A DNA stretch of 64,000 nucleotides from assembly GCF_029889905.1 (NCBI RefSeq), contig NZ_JARANZ010000004.1, forward strand, positions 248,001-312,000. Direction: 5' to 3'. Below are positions 8,975 to 17,364 of this stretch, in pieces (positions within the stretch are counted from its first letter, which is position 1; every line of letters begins with the position of its first letter). Below the pieces are notes generated by a model that was not told the DNA's origin, did not search any database, and saw nothing but the letters and a program-made list of their open reading frames with translations. This stretch comes from Chromohalobacter sp. 11-W. GTDB taxonomy: Bacteria > Pseudomonadota > Gammaproteobacteria > Pseudomonadales > Halomonadaceae. The position numbers and the translations under genes were made by a program.

Positions 8975-9845
8975 CCTCGGGCCGGTATTTCTCCAGCAAC
9001 GCCCAGAGAATGGCGGCGCTGTGCGCATCCGGATAGCCGTCATGGCGCATGGGGCGAAAGTGCATCTGAAACGCGCGCAAGGTATCGCGTGTGAGCGCGT
9101 CGAAGCGGCCGGTGACATCCACGGGATAACCGTACGCCGCCAGCGCGCGCTGCCACTGGGTCAGCGAGGGCGGCGACGTCATGAAACGCCTCTGGTAGGC
9201 CATCACGCGCTCTGTCTCCGGCCAGGCGCCGATGCCGGCCCGATACAGGCGATACCAGGGAAAGCGTGGGCCGGGATCGATCTTGCGTCGCGGTGCGATA
9301 TCCGCGTGTCCCACGACATCCACCGGGTCGATGTCGTGGCGTTCGATTATATCCCGCGCCAGGGCAATGAGCGTGTCGATCTGTGCCGCGGGGTAGGGCG
9401 TCCAGGTACGTCCACGGGGCGTGTCGCGTGGCCCTCGGTTGACGATCTCGATGCCAATGGAGGTGTCATTGAGGTTCGAACGCGACCCCCAGGCGCTAGC
9501 CCCGGCATGCCAGGCGCGTCGCGATTCATCGACTAGTTGATAAAGTCTCGGCGTCGCTTCGCGCGTCACCAAATAGTGTGAGCTTACGCGCGGTCCCGTC
9601 AGGGTGCGGAGCGAACGCCGGGCATCGCTGTCGGTGTAGTGCAGCACCAAGTGGCGTACGCGGCTGCTCTGTGCACTGGACTGATAAGAATGATCGACTC
9701 GGTAGCCGTCTCGCGACTCGGTTATCGCTGTTCCGCCGCACGCCGTCAGCGCGAATAGGCAAATGACAATGAGGCAGGCCAGCGGAAGGCAAGGCGCGGG
9801 TAGCCGCCAGCGCGCTGGGTGCGAATGAAAGCATGGCGTTGGCAT
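8952..9845 (-). CDS. amiD: Lipoprotein N-acetylmuramoyl-L-alanine amidase (AmiD/AmpD type)
   Basis: Cleaves the MurNAc-L-Ala bond of peptidoglycan or its fragments, probably anchored in the outer membrane. A lipoprotein signal ends in LTAC (Cys about 36). The Amidase_2 domain shows the zinc ligands HLVLHYT (about 67), RAWHAG and VGHADIAPRRKIDPG (about 187-202), plus SIGIEIVN. A C-terminal peptidoglycan-binding-1 domain follows (VTGRFDALTRDTLRAFQMHF, about 257-276). Length 297 aa is close to E. coli AmiD (276). 24 bp downstream of the DUF3307 gene and on the same strand, so likely the last gene of a satD-DUF3307-amiD operon. Confidence 0.92.
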   Translation of the reverse strand: MPTPCFHSHPARWRLPAPCLPLACLIVICLFALTACGGTAITESRDGYRVDHSYQSSAQSSRVRHLVLHYTDSDARRSLRTLTGPRVSSHYLVTREATPRLYQLVDESRRAWHAGASAWGSRSNLNDTSIGIEIVNRGPRDTPRGRTWTPYPAAQIDTLIALARDIIERHDIDPVDVVGHADIAPRRKIDPGPRFPWYRLYRAGIGAWPETERVMAYQRRFMTSPPSLTQWQRALAAYGYPVDVTGRFDALTRDTLRAFQMHFRPMRHDGYPDAHSAAILWALLEKYRPEAKPAGNE

Positions 9846-9869
9846 GGCGGCGTCTCCGGCGTTGACGTA

Positions 9870-10610
9870 TTACAGTGCGGCATACCAGTGGGCGATCAAT
9901 ATGCCCAGGGTGAGCGTCAATGAGAAGCTCAGCATGGTGCCCAGCAAAACGTACTCGGTGAGCTTGCGGTCGCGATCCTCACGCAAATCGCCGAAACGCA
10001 ATACCGATTTAGCGGCCAGTAAGAAGCCAATGGGCACGAGTTGATCGGCCAGCACGAAGGTTAGCACTAGAAACCGCTCGAGCATGCCGATCCGCGCGCC
10101 CGCATCGGCGAGCGTACCGCTGTTGTCCACGCCATGGCTCCAACGCCGCATGATCAGGGCGATGAGAATCGAGAACGGCCGCATGACGATCAAATACGCC
10201 AAGGCCACCAGCAGGGTTCGAGGGTGCAATAGCCATGCGACGGCGTGGCCGAGCCAAGCGCCGTCACCGACCAACCATGCCCAGATGATAACGAGCACGC
10301 TGACATGTAGGGCTTGGTCGACGACGAAGTAACGCACGTGCTCGGCTGGGGCGTGGCTCTTGAAGGCGTCGATGACGAGATGCGTGACGGCGATGAAAGC
10401 CGCCCCCAGCAAAGCGGTGGCAAAGGATTGAGAACTTATCAATACCAGCCAGGCCAATGCGCCATGCACGCCAGCATGCAAGTAAAGGGCTCGGGAACGC
10501 TGGCGACGCGCGTTCTTGTCGCGAACCCAGGCCGCGCTCTGAAGCAGAAAGTCGCCGGCCAGGTGCGCGATCAGCAAAAGCAGCAGTGTGGTCAAGGGAG
10601 AACCGATCAT
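9870..10610 (-). CDS. DUF3307 family membrane protein
   Basis: 246 aa, multi-pass membrane protein. The N-terminus LLIAHLAGDFLLQSAAWVRDK and the following HAGVHGALAWLVL and THLVIDAFKSH (His/Asp in membrane segments) are the signature of DUF3307, a family with no assigned biochemical role. Starts with ATGA overlap on the satD-like gene, so it is translationally coupled to it; this pairing is common in other bacteria. About 6-7 transmembrane helices. Confidence 0.85.
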   Translation of the reverse strand: MIGSPLTTLLLLLIAHLAGDFLLQSAAWVRDKNARRQRSRALYLHAGVHGALAWLVLISSQSFATALLGAAFIAVTHLVIDAFKSHAPAEHVRYFVVDQALHVSVLVIIWAWLVGDGAWLGHAVAWLLHPRTLLVALAYLIVMRPFSILIALIMRRWSHGVDNSGTLADAGARIGMLERFLVLTFVLADQLVPIGFLLAAKSVLRFGDLREDRDRKLTEYVLLGTMLSFSLTLTLGILIAHWYAAL

Positions 10611-11257
10611 CGTGGCGCCTCCATGATGGCGGCGATGCGCTGACCGACATGCGCGAGATACTCCTCGATCAGTGGCCAGCGTGCGGCATGCAAGCGTTGA
10701 TGAATCGTCGACTGCGCGCGCCCGAGGCGTTCTGCCAAGGCTTTCTGCGTTTCGGCATGCTGCAGTTGCCAGTACGTTACTTCGGCGGCGTTATGGGTCC
10801 AACCCTGGATGGTGGCATCGGCGAAACGCGTCAACAGGGCCAAGGTGTCATCAGGCGCGGGCAATGACAGCGCAAAGCGCGTATCGCCCTCGCTCAAGGC
10901 ATCCAGAGCCTGGCCGGAGCGCACGTAGACCTCGCCATTGGCCGAGGCGAAACGTCCCGTTTCGGGTAAATGTCCCGGGCCGATGGCCACTGCGATGCGG
11001 GCGTCCCAGGTCTCGCGCCGAGAAGGGGAGTGCCGTATCAACGCGGCACGGGTCAGCACGGCAGCCGTCATGGCCTGCGCGGGCGAGCGCAAGGCGACTT
11101 GGAAGCCATCGCCACGGTAGCGATCCACGTATGCCCCGTATTGCAATTCTAAGAGTCCAAGTGCGCTTTCTAGCGCTTGATCGAGGCGCGTGTGATCATC
11201 GATACGGCGTGACCCGACGATGTCGCCGGTCAATACGCTGAGTGGGATTTCATTCAT
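10607..11257 (-). CDS. SatD-family protein: cyclase-like N-domain plus helix-turn-helix
   Basis: 216 aa. The N-terminal segment SVLTGDIVGSRRIDD and DRYRGDGFQVAL (about 7-55) resembles the metal-binding strand-turn and GDGF hairpin of class III nucleotide cyclases. The C-terminal part (KALAERLGRAQSTIHQRLHA, about 172-191) looks like a helix-turn-helix. SatD proteins are usually paired with a DUF3307 membrane protein, as here (4-bp overlap). Function not established; sensing or signalling with DNA binding is an inference. A LexA-type box lies 117 bp upstream. Confidence 0.75.
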   Translation of the reverse strand: MNEIPLSVLTGDIVGSRRIDDHTRLDQALESALGLLELQYGAYVDRYRGDGFQVALRSPAQAMTAAVLTRAALIRHSPSRRETWDARIAVAIGPGHLPETGRFASANGEVYVRSGQALDALSEGDTRFALSLPAPDDTLALLTRFADATIQGWTHNAAEVTYWQLQHAETQKALAERLGRAQSTIHQRLHAARWPLIEEYLAHVGQRIAAIMEAPR

Positions 11258-11296
11258 GTCGTTTTATCGCCTTTTAATACGATATATGGCAATAAT

Positions 11297-11325
11297 AGTA
11301 TAATAAATCTATAAGTCTAACCGAT
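11297..11325 (-). promoter_or_regulatory. Candidate sigma-70 promoter of the satD operon
   Basis: On the minus strand TTAGAC and TATTAT are separated by 17 bp in an AT-rich stretch upstream of the satD start at 11257. Approximate placement; a moderate match to the consensus. Confidence 0.4.
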
Positions 11326-11373
11326 CGCAAAATAAATCGATTATTGAGCTGATCTAAAGCGATATCCTGTATG

Positions 11374-11389
11374 CTGTAATTATATACAG
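11374..11389. promoter_or_regulatory. LexA (SOS) box
   Basis: CTGT-N8-ACAG with an AT-only spacer (AATTATAT) and flanking TG..TA matches the gammaproteobacterial LexA consensus very well. The nearest downstream operon is satD-DUF3307-amiD on the minus strand (start 11257). On the plus strand only a 31-codon open frame (11400-11495) without ribosome-binding site follows. Confidence 0.65.
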
Positions 11390-11406
11390 TATTTTAGACA
11401 TGCCAA

Positions 11407-11433
11407 CCCCGCAAGGGGCCACCGTGTCGGTGG
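11407..11433. other. Two adjacent small hairpins next to the LexA box
   Basis: CCCC-GCAA-GGGG (11407-11418) is directly followed by CCACCG-TGT-CGGTGG (11419-11433). They lie between the LexA box and the end of the diguanylate cyclase gene. Could be a structured leader or part of its terminator; no poly-T follows on either strand. Confidence 0.4.
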
Positions 11434-11459
11434 AGCGAGGTTGTAATCAGGGGGGGCTG

Positions 11460-12386
11460 CTATCCGGCGTGGGTCTCAAGCGCTTCGACGGGTGACGAGA
11501 GCATACGCGCCTGGGTGGTATTGCGGCCCTGGGCTTTGCAGGCATACAGGGCTTCATCGGCGCAGGCAATCATGTCGTCGATGTCTGCGCCGACGCCGGG
11601 AGGACTCGTCACGACTCCCACGCTGACGGTCACGACTTTGGCGGTGGGCGAGTACTCATGCGGGATGCCCATGGCCTGGATCATGCCACGCATGGCATCG
11701 GCCAAGCGCCAGGCCTCTTGACTAGGGGTGTCGATGAGTAAGACGAGAAACTCCTCACCTCCCAAGCGAACGACGATATCCGTCTCACGACGGAAAGTAT
11801 CGCGCAATACGCCAGAGATCTGCACCAGACACTCGTCGCCGGCTGGATGACCGTAGTAGTCGTTATAAGGTTTGAAATGGTCGACGTCCATCATCAGCAC
11901 TGACACCGTACAGTCGAGACGCCGCGTCAGCGGTAGGGCGACATCGAGACGATTTTCCAGCATGCGGCGATTGCCCAGTTTCGTGAGCGGATCGACGAGC
12001 GATTGTTCCAGCAACTGGGCATTGTGTGCCTTGAGGTCCTCGACCAAGTGTTGAAACTGGCGTGCCAGCTCGCCGACTTCATCGCGGCGTTCGGAGAGGT
12101 AGGTCGTCATCATGAGGTGGGTATTGTCACCTTCATGCAGTCGACGCGCATGCTCCGCGAGCCGCCGCATGGGGTGTAAAAGGTCCCTTTCGATTCTCAG
12201 TAACACCCAGCCTGCTGTCAGTGATATCAGCAATAGCAGCGCGATGACCTGTATGGGCCAGGGCCAGTGTGCCTCACCGACTCCCCAGCCGAGCAGGCCG
12301 CTGCCCATGAAGGCCAGCACACTCAGGCGCGCCCATCGCCCCTTGAGGATAAGTGGTTGTTTTCCCTGCATCGATATTATAGACAT
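11460..12386 (-). CDS. Membrane diguanylate cyclase (HAMP-GGDEF)
   Basis: Makes c-di-GMP from two GTP. Two transmembrane helices (about 19-35 and 43-62) are followed by a HAMP-like linker (about 65-120) and a GGDEF domain. The active site is intact (RLGGEEF, 209-213), DPLTKLGNRR is at 132-141, MMDVDHFKPYND at 165-176, and a product-inhibition I-site RETD (200-203) lies five residues before GGEEF. No periplasmic sensor loop of any size. Monocistronic. Confidence 0.93.
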   Translation of the reverse strand: MSIISMQGKQPLILKGRWARLSVLAFMGSGLLGWGVGEAHWPWPIQVIALLLLISLTAGWVLLRIERDLLHPMRRLAEHARRLHEGDNTHLMMTTYLSERRDEVGELARQFQHLVEDLKAHNAQLLEQSLVDPLTKLGNRRMLENRLDVALPLTRRLDCTVSVLMMDVDHFKPYNDYYGHPAGDECLVQISGVLRDTFRRETDIVVRLGGEEFLVLLIDTPSQEAWRLADAMRGMIQAMGIPHEYSPTAKVVTVSVGVVTSPPGVGADIDDMIACADEALYACKAQGRNTTQARMLSSPVEALETHAG

Positions 12387-12675
12387 TAGTATCCATGCCG
12401 TTTTTTTATGAAGCGATTAGTCTAAACAGTCAGCTAATGTAAATAAAGTTATCTTATAAGTAAAATAAAATTAAATTTTGTGATTTGATGCAGATCATTT
12501 TAAACATGCGTTTGATGGAAGTGATATATCAAATGCAGTATTGAAGTTATGTTTTACTTTTAAAGTATCGGTTCAATCGCGTGGTAGAGAAGAAAGGCGA
12601 GGGTAGGCACGAGACAAGGCATGCGTGACATGCTCGGCCCGACGTGGCGTAGAGCATAGCGCATAACATAAAAAA
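12387..12675. other. AT-rich intergenic stretch, no gene seen
   Basis: About 290 bp between the diguanylate cyclase start and the porin terminator. AT-rich from 12420 to 12560, fitting promoter DNA of the cyclase gene. No open frame with a ribosome-binding site and no strong repeat was found. Confidence 0.5.
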
Positions 12676-12696
12676 CCCCGCTCCTGGGGAGCGGGG
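12676..12696 (-). terminator. Rho-independent terminator of the porin gene
   Basis: CCCCGCTCC-TGG-GGAGCGGGG forms a 9-bp GC stem with a 3-nt loop, followed on the minus strand by six T residues. It lies 28 bp past the porin stop. Confidence 0.9.
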
Positions 12697-12724
12697 CAAA
12701 AACGTCAGCTAGTCAAGAAAGCTC

Positions 12725-14053
12725 TTAGAAGTTGAAGCCGAAGTTGGTCTGCAGGCTGGTGTGCCAGTCGCCGTCGGTCGGCGAACCGAAGTAGCCGAGG
12801 GCGTTCTTGTTGGCAATGACACTGAACCAGGCGTAGTACGGACCGGCGGTCACTTTCATGCCCAGGTCGTTGAGCATCGGATCGTCGACATTGCCGCCAT
12901 CGCCGCTCGGCGAGTAATCGCCTTCGGGGCTGACATAGCTGAAGTCGTTGTAGAAATAGAGGTTATCGATGTCACCCCAGTCGACGTTCATGCTGTACGC
13001 CAAGCTGGCGGAATACATCTGGCCTTCAGCGGGGATGAAGTAATTGAAGGCGAATGCACCGACCTGCATTACGTCGTCGGAAATACCGCTATCGTCTGGA
13101 TTCTCGGCATCGTATTCGTAGGCGGTAGCCTGCAACAGCGTATACCAGTTGCCGTAGCTGCCGTTCAAGCCCACGGCGGCCTGCCAATTATCACCGCTGT
13201 CATTGGTATAGTTGTTGTAAAGCTGACCGCCCTTGGCCGAGAAGTTGATCTCGGTGGTGTAGTCGGTGCCCTGACCGAAGGTATACGCCACACGACCGGC
13301 AAGCTGGTTCTCGGCGGTATTGCCTTGGTTGGTGGGGTTACCGTCATCGTCTGTGGGTGCATTACCGACGGGGTTCGCCCCGTAGTGCTCGTTGCCGTCA
13401 CCCAATTGGTCGCTCTTGAAGAAGGCCAGCGAGGTGTCCCAGGCGCCCTGGCTGTGATCCCACTTGATACCGGCGTTCTGGTTGTCGTTGAAACCGGAGA
13501 GATACGGCAGGGTGCCGTACCAGCCGAGGTAACCGTAATCCATGTTGCCGAACGGCGTCTGGACCAGACCCACCTTGACGGTATCGTTTTCGCTGGCTTG
13601 GTAACCCATCCAACCGCTCTTCAGGAACTGGTAGCCGTCGTAGAAGCGATAATCGAACCCGTAGAGGAAGTTGCCGTGCTCACCGTTGAGGGCGAGGACG
13701 AACTTGCCGAAGTTCATGTCACCGGCTTTGTCTTTATTGGCCTGGTCCCAGTCGTTGTAGCTCGCGTTGAGCTGGAGCGTACCGCTGATCTGCGAGTTCT
13801 GGATCGAGTCGATCAGTGAGCGGTTTTCTTCGGCAAGCTCACGCGTCTCTGAGGTAGCCTGGCCGCTGTCGGCGGTCGTGGTCGACTGCTGAGCATCGAG
13901 TTGCTGCTCCATGCGCTCGACTTGTGCGCGCAGAGCATCCAACTGACGCTGCATGGCTTCGGTGTCTTGTTGTGCCAATGCCGGTGCAGCAAAAGCCAGT
14001 GTGCCGGTAACGCCCATGGCGAGGCCGGCTGCCTTGAATGATAGTTGTGCCAC
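12725..14053 (-). CDS. Outer-membrane porin, DcaP-like trimeric type
   Basis: 442-aa beta-barrel porin with a signal peptide (VTGTLAFAAPALAQ, cleavage after about 27). A coiled-coil stretch follows (MQRQLDALRAQVERMEQQLD), as in DcaP-like porins, then an acidic barrel rich in Asp, Asn, Tyr and Gly ending in a C-terminal Phe. The open frame extends to 14227, but a GTG at 14053 preceded by GGAG gives the proper signal peptide, so that start is chosen. The Asp-rich loops fit a halophile. Substrate unknown. Has its own strong terminator. Confidence 0.9.
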   Translation of the reverse strand: MAQLSFKAAGLAMGVTGTLAFAAPALAQQDTEAMQRQLDALRAQVERMEQQLDAQQSTTTADSGQATSETRELAEENRSLIDSIQNSQISGTLQLNASYNDWDQANKDKAGDMNFGKFVLALNGEHGNFLYGFDYRFYDGYQFLKSGWMGYQASENDTVKVGLVQTPFGNMDYGYLGWYGTLPYLSGFNDNQNAGIKWDHSQGAWDTSLAFFKSDQLGDGNEHYGANPVGNAPTDDDGNPTNQGNTAENQLAGRVAYTFGQGTDYTTEINFSAKGGQLYNNYTNDSGDNWQAAVGLNGSYGNWYTLLQATAYEYDAENPDDSGISDDVMQVGAFAFNYFIPAEGQMYSASLAYSMNVDWGDIDNLYFYNDFSYVSPEGDYSPSGDGGNVDDPMLNDLGMKVTAGPYYAWFSVIANKNALGYFGSPTDGDWHTSLQTNFGFNF

Positions 14054-14509
14054 TTTTTTCTCCGTTTCCTGCTTAGGGTCGTGAGTCGTCGGATGGGCTG
14101 GGTAGCCCTTTGCGAACTGACGCCAGGAAACCCTGAACCGCGTGCTTGAAATGAGCACACAACGCCATGCCATACACGAAGACGCGCCCCCTGAAAGCGA
14201 GGACGGTTCCCATGCTTCGCGAGCCATGCGTTGGATATGATTCAGGCGTTCCCTTGATTGCCTTTATTTTCATTATGAGCGGTATCATACCTAAATCTTG
14301 CCGTTACATAAATAGGTGTTATGGAATGGCGGGGGAGTCCCCGTATGAGCGCTTATGAAGGGCGCCGGAGGGATCTCGCAATGGGGGGGGCGAGGGCTAG
14401 TGAGATGACGCTGAGGGCCCAATTGACGATAATGTCCCACCAACGCCCGGTGAAAGGCAGGGCGAGTATGGTGAGGAAGTCAGTAGACAAAAGGGACAAG
14501 GAGAACGAG
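14054..14509. other. Divergent intergenic region between porin and lipoprotein genes
   Basis: 456 bp holding the control regions of the porin (minus) and the small lipoprotein (plus). A purine-rich stretch with several G-runs lies at 14325-14480. Open frames through it are extensions of the flanking genes without usable starts; no separate gene supported. Confidence 0.45.
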
Positions 14510-14710
14510 ATGCGCCAAGTCTGGCTAATGGCGATTCTAGTAGGCGGTATCGGAGCAAGCGTGTCGGCGTGCAGTTACACACCCGCGCGTATCGACCCCG
14601 AGCCCGTTGTTGAAGTCGGTGATGGACACCATGACCACGATGAGCGACATGAGCATGGGCATGGCGGTGATTTCTGTCCGCCCGGGCAAGCCAAGAAAGG
14701 CAACTGCTGA
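14510..14710 (+). CDS. Small His-rich lipoprotein
   Basis: 66 aa. A lipoprotein signal ends at SVSAC (Cys about 21). The mature part has a His/Asp cluster (GDGHHDHDERHEHGHGGD, about 39-56) and the ending FCPPGQAKKGNC, a pattern seen in many tiny secreted proteins of unknown role. The His cluster suggests metal binding, unproven. AAGGAG at 14497-14502 fixes the start. A strong hairpin lies 60 bp downstream. Confidence 0.72.
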   Translation: MRQVWLMAILVGGIGASVSACSYTPARIDPEPVVEVGDGHHDHDERHEHGHGGDFCPPGQAKKGNC

Positions 14711-14769
14711 AGCGCCATTAAAAGCGCCCGCGCGATCATTTCATGATGACCGTTCCCTGCATCATAAAA

Positions 14770-14800
14770 ACGCCATGGCCGATCATTTCGGCCATGGCGT
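14770..14800. terminator. Strong hairpin, probable terminator
   Basis: A 13-bp perfect stem (ACGCCATGGCCGA and its complement) with a 5-nt loop. An A-run (aaaaa) precedes it on the plus strand, giving a T-run on the minus strand, so it would work best on minus-strand transcripts, though the nearest upstream gene is the plus-strand lipoprotein. Confidence 0.6.
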
Positions 14801-15086
14801 AATATCCTGCGCTCCCTTGGCGTCTTCCTGACGCACCGGTGCTTTGCCGGTTCCCGTGAGCCTCCTAGCTCAGCATGCTTCCCTAACGCGCTTAACGACA
14901 GTGTCCCTTGTCTGACGAGCAATGGCCTGTTGCCATGCATCGTCACCACCTGTTGTACCCAACCTCTGTGACAATGTCGCGTCACGGATGTGACGTTTTG
15001 ATGGCCACTTTTGATGGCCGCTTCTAATGGCCACTTCTGTTAGTATCCCGCACTTTTGATACAACACACTCAACGGGAACAAGGCA
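14801..15086. other. Intergenic region upstream of the antiporter
   Basis: 286 bp without a supported gene. It contains three imperfect 13-bp tandem units (15000-15038) just before the antiporter leader. Confidence 0.4.
15000..15038. repeat. Three 13-bp tandem units
   Basis: GATGGCCACTTTT, GATGGCCGCTTCT and AATGGCCACTTCT follow each other directly, 49 bp before the antiporter start. Could be a regulator site array or slippage product. Confidence 0.65.
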
Positions 15087-16433
15087 ATGAATGCGGTTAT
15101 TTTGGCCGTTCTGGTCATGGTGGGGCTCGCATTGGCGCGAGTATCGGTAGTGTTTGCGCTTATCGTGGGCGCCTTGGTGGGCGGCCTGGTTGGCGGCCTG
15201 GGACTCGAGGACACGTTGGCTGCGTTCAACGAGGGCGTGGGAGGCGGCGCCAAGGTGGCGCTGGCCTACGCAACGCTTGGGGCGTTCGCGGTGGCGATTT
15301 CACGCTCAGGGCTTCCCGACTTATTGGCTCAGCGCTTGATTCGTCTGCTTGGGCACGAGGCGTCATATAAACGTCAATCGGCGGTGAAATACATCCTGCT
15401 CGTGGCTTTGCTATTAGTGGCGATTTCCTCGCAGAATCTGATTCCGGTGCATATTGCCTTCATTCCCATTCTGGTCCCGCCGCTGCTCAAGATCATGAAT
15501 CCCCTGCGTCTGGATCGACGCATGGTGGCGTGCGTACTGACCTTCGGCTTAACGGCGCCCTATATGTTATTACCGGTCGGGTTCGGGGCGATCTTTCTCA
15601 ACGATATCCTGCTGGCCAATATCAACTCGGCGGGTGAAGCCGTGGGACTCGAAGTGACGCGTGGCATGGTGCCGCTCGCCATGGGGATTCCCGTTGCCGG
15701 CATGGCACTGGGGCTTCTGGTGGCTATTTTTTATTCCTACCGCAAACCGCGTGATTATGAAGCGCGCGATGTCGTGACGAGTAACATCCCGCATCGTTCC
15801 AGTGAGGTCAGTCTCCATACTCGTGGATTGGTAATGGCCGTCGTGGCCATCGTCTCCGCCTTATCGATTCAATTGTATAGCGGCTCGATGATTATGGGCG
15901 GGCTCGTTGGCTTCGCCCTATTGTCGCTAGGCGGCATCTTCAAATGGCGTGAAGCCGATGACCTCTTCACCAGCGGTATGCGAATGATGGCGCTTATTGG
16001 CTTCATCATGATTACGGCGGCGGGGTTTGCCTCGGTCATGCAAGCGACGGGCGAGATCGACACACTGGTCGAAAACGCCTTCGCCATTATCGGCGACCAT
16101 CAAGGGCTTGCCGCGTTGATCATGCTGTTAGTTGGTTTGTTTATTACGCTGGGGATTGGCTCGTCGTTTTCGACGATTCCCATTATTGCCGCGATCTACG
16201 TACCGCTCGCCATACAGTTCGGCTTCTCACCCATGGCGACGGTGGCCCTGGTGGGTACCGCCGCCGCGCTGGGCGATGCTGGCTCGCCGGCCTCTGATTC
16301 GACGCTGGGGCCGACCTCGGGACTCAACGTCGATCGCCAACATGACCACATCTGGGACTCGGTCGTCCCCACCTTTTTACATTACAACATCCCGCTCATC
16401 GTCTTCGGCTGGCTGGCGGCAATGTGGCTTTAA
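15087..16433 (+). CDS. Na+/H+ antiporter-family (YuiF/NhaC-like) membrane transporter
   Basis: 448-aa, about 11-12-helix member of the ion transporter superfamily. The start [18 protein letters not shown], the [20 protein letters not shown] segment (about 52-71) and the C-terminal [20 protein letters not shown] (about 393-412) are characteristic of this antiporter family. Exact substrate cannot be read; relatives include Na+/H+ antiporters and amino-acid transporters. Monocistronic. Confidence 0.8.
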   Translation: MNAVILAVLVMVGLALARVSVVFALIVGALVGGLVGGLGLEDTLAAFNEGVGGGAKVALAYATLGAFAVAISRSGLPDLLAQRLIRLLGHEASYKRQSAVKYILLVALLLVAISSQNLIPVHIAFIPILVPPLLKIMNPLRLDRRMVACVLTFGLTAPYMLLPVGFGAIFLNDILLANINSAGEAVGLEVTRGMVPLAMGIPVAGMALGLLVAIFYSYRKPRDYEARDVVTSNIPHRSSEVSLHTRGLVMAVVAIVSALSIQLYSGSMIMGGLVGFALLSLGGIFKWREADDLFTSGMRMMALIGFIMITAAGFASVMQATGEIDTLVENAFAIIGDHQGLAALIMLLVGLFITLGIGSSFSTIPIIAAIYVPLAIQFGFSPMATVALVGTAAALGDAGSPASDSTLGPTSGLNVDRQHDHIWDSVVPTFLHYNIPLIVFGWLAAMWL

Positions 16434-16612
16434 ATGGGGGCATTGCTTTGAAAGTGAGACAGGCTAATGTCGATCTGCTTGCTTGAAAGCGAATTAACGG
16501 CAACTCGGAAAGGCGAAGGTTGCGATAGGTAAATAAAAAATAAGGTGGGGCTTGGCAATAAGCGAATAAATGGCGATAATATGGACACATCCCAACTGTC
16601 TAGAGGTAAAGA

Positions 16613-16990
16613 ATGTCTCTGTTGAGCGAGTACATGAAAAAGGAACAGCTGCTAAAGCAACTCAGCGAAGAGTTGCAGCAGCTGGAACAGGACCAGCGCC
16701 TGACATCTGAGCTGGAATTCAAGGAAAAGCTCGAAACCTTGATGAAAGAGTACGACAAGACGCCTGCTGCCGTTATCGAACTGCTTGATCCGCAGCCTGC
16801 TTCTCGTACTGCGTCGTCGTCTCAGGCGAGCACCGGCGGACGCCGCAAGCGTAAGCTGAAGATCTACAAGAACCCCAACACCGGTGAAGTGGTGGAAACG
16901 CGGGGTGGTAACCAGAAGACGCTCAAGGCGTGGAAAGATCAACACGGCAACGAGACCGTCGAGTCTTGGTTGGTACGCGTCGAGGACTAA
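16613..16990 (+). CDS. mvaT: MvaT/MvaU-family nucleoid protein (xenogeneic silencer)
   Basis: 125-aa H-NS-like protein that in pseudomonads binds AT-rich foreign DNA and silences it. The N-terminal coiled-coil oligomerisation part (about 1-62) has FKEKLETLMKEYDKTPAAVI, the linker is Ser/Ala rich, and the C-terminal DNA-binding domain (KIYKNPNTGEVVETRGGNQ, about 83-101, then TLKAWKDQHG) is the AT-pincer type with the GGN motif. AGAGG precedes the start. A hairpin at 17008-17027 and a strong terminator at 17057 follow. Confidence 0.93.
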   Translation: MSLLSEYMKKEQLLKQLSEELQQLEQDQRLTSELEFKEKLETLMKEYDKTPAAVIELLDPQPASRTASSSQASTGGRRKRKLKIYKNPNTGEVVETRGGNQKTLKAWKDQHGNETVESWLVRVED

Positions 16991-17056
16991 ACGTCTTCTG
17001 AGAACAAGCGCTTTCCAGCGAAAGCGCGTTGCGTTCCAAAGCGTATGTTCGGAAGA

Positions 17057-17085
17057 GGCTGATGCTTGAGCATCAGCCTTTTTTT
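17057..17085 (+). terminator. Rho-independent terminator of mvaT
   Basis: GGCTGATGC-TTGA-GCATCAGCC followed by seven T residues. A second hairpin (GCGCTTTC-CAGC-GAAAGCGC, 17008-17027) sits between it and the stop codon. Confidence 0.93.
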
Positions 17086-17364
17086 ATGTGCCGTACCCAT
17101 TGGCTAATGAATCGTCAATCGTCAAGAGTGGCGTTCGAAAGCCACTGCGCCCAGCGAATGGGTATCGTGAGTTTCGCGGTTGATCGATGACTCCGGCTAT
17201 CCCGTTTCAATAGACAGCAGCGTGGTAGCTTGGCTGGAGCGCAGATCAATAACACAAGAGGCATAACGGAATGGCACAAAAGGCGCCACGGGCGTCTACG
17301 CTAGTTGATGAGGCCTCGGGTAAAAGGATGAAAGGCTTCTCATCAACGGCAGGAGGCCGTAAAC

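Noticed and set aside
11400-11495. 31-codon frame directly after the LexA box on the plus strand
   Set aside because: No ribosome-binding site, no recognisable product, and it runs into the convergent diguanylate cyclase gene.
12761-13819. 352-codon plus-strand open frame rich in Val/Ile
   Set aside because: Antisense to the porin; its composition is the complement of the Asp/Asn-rich porin codons.
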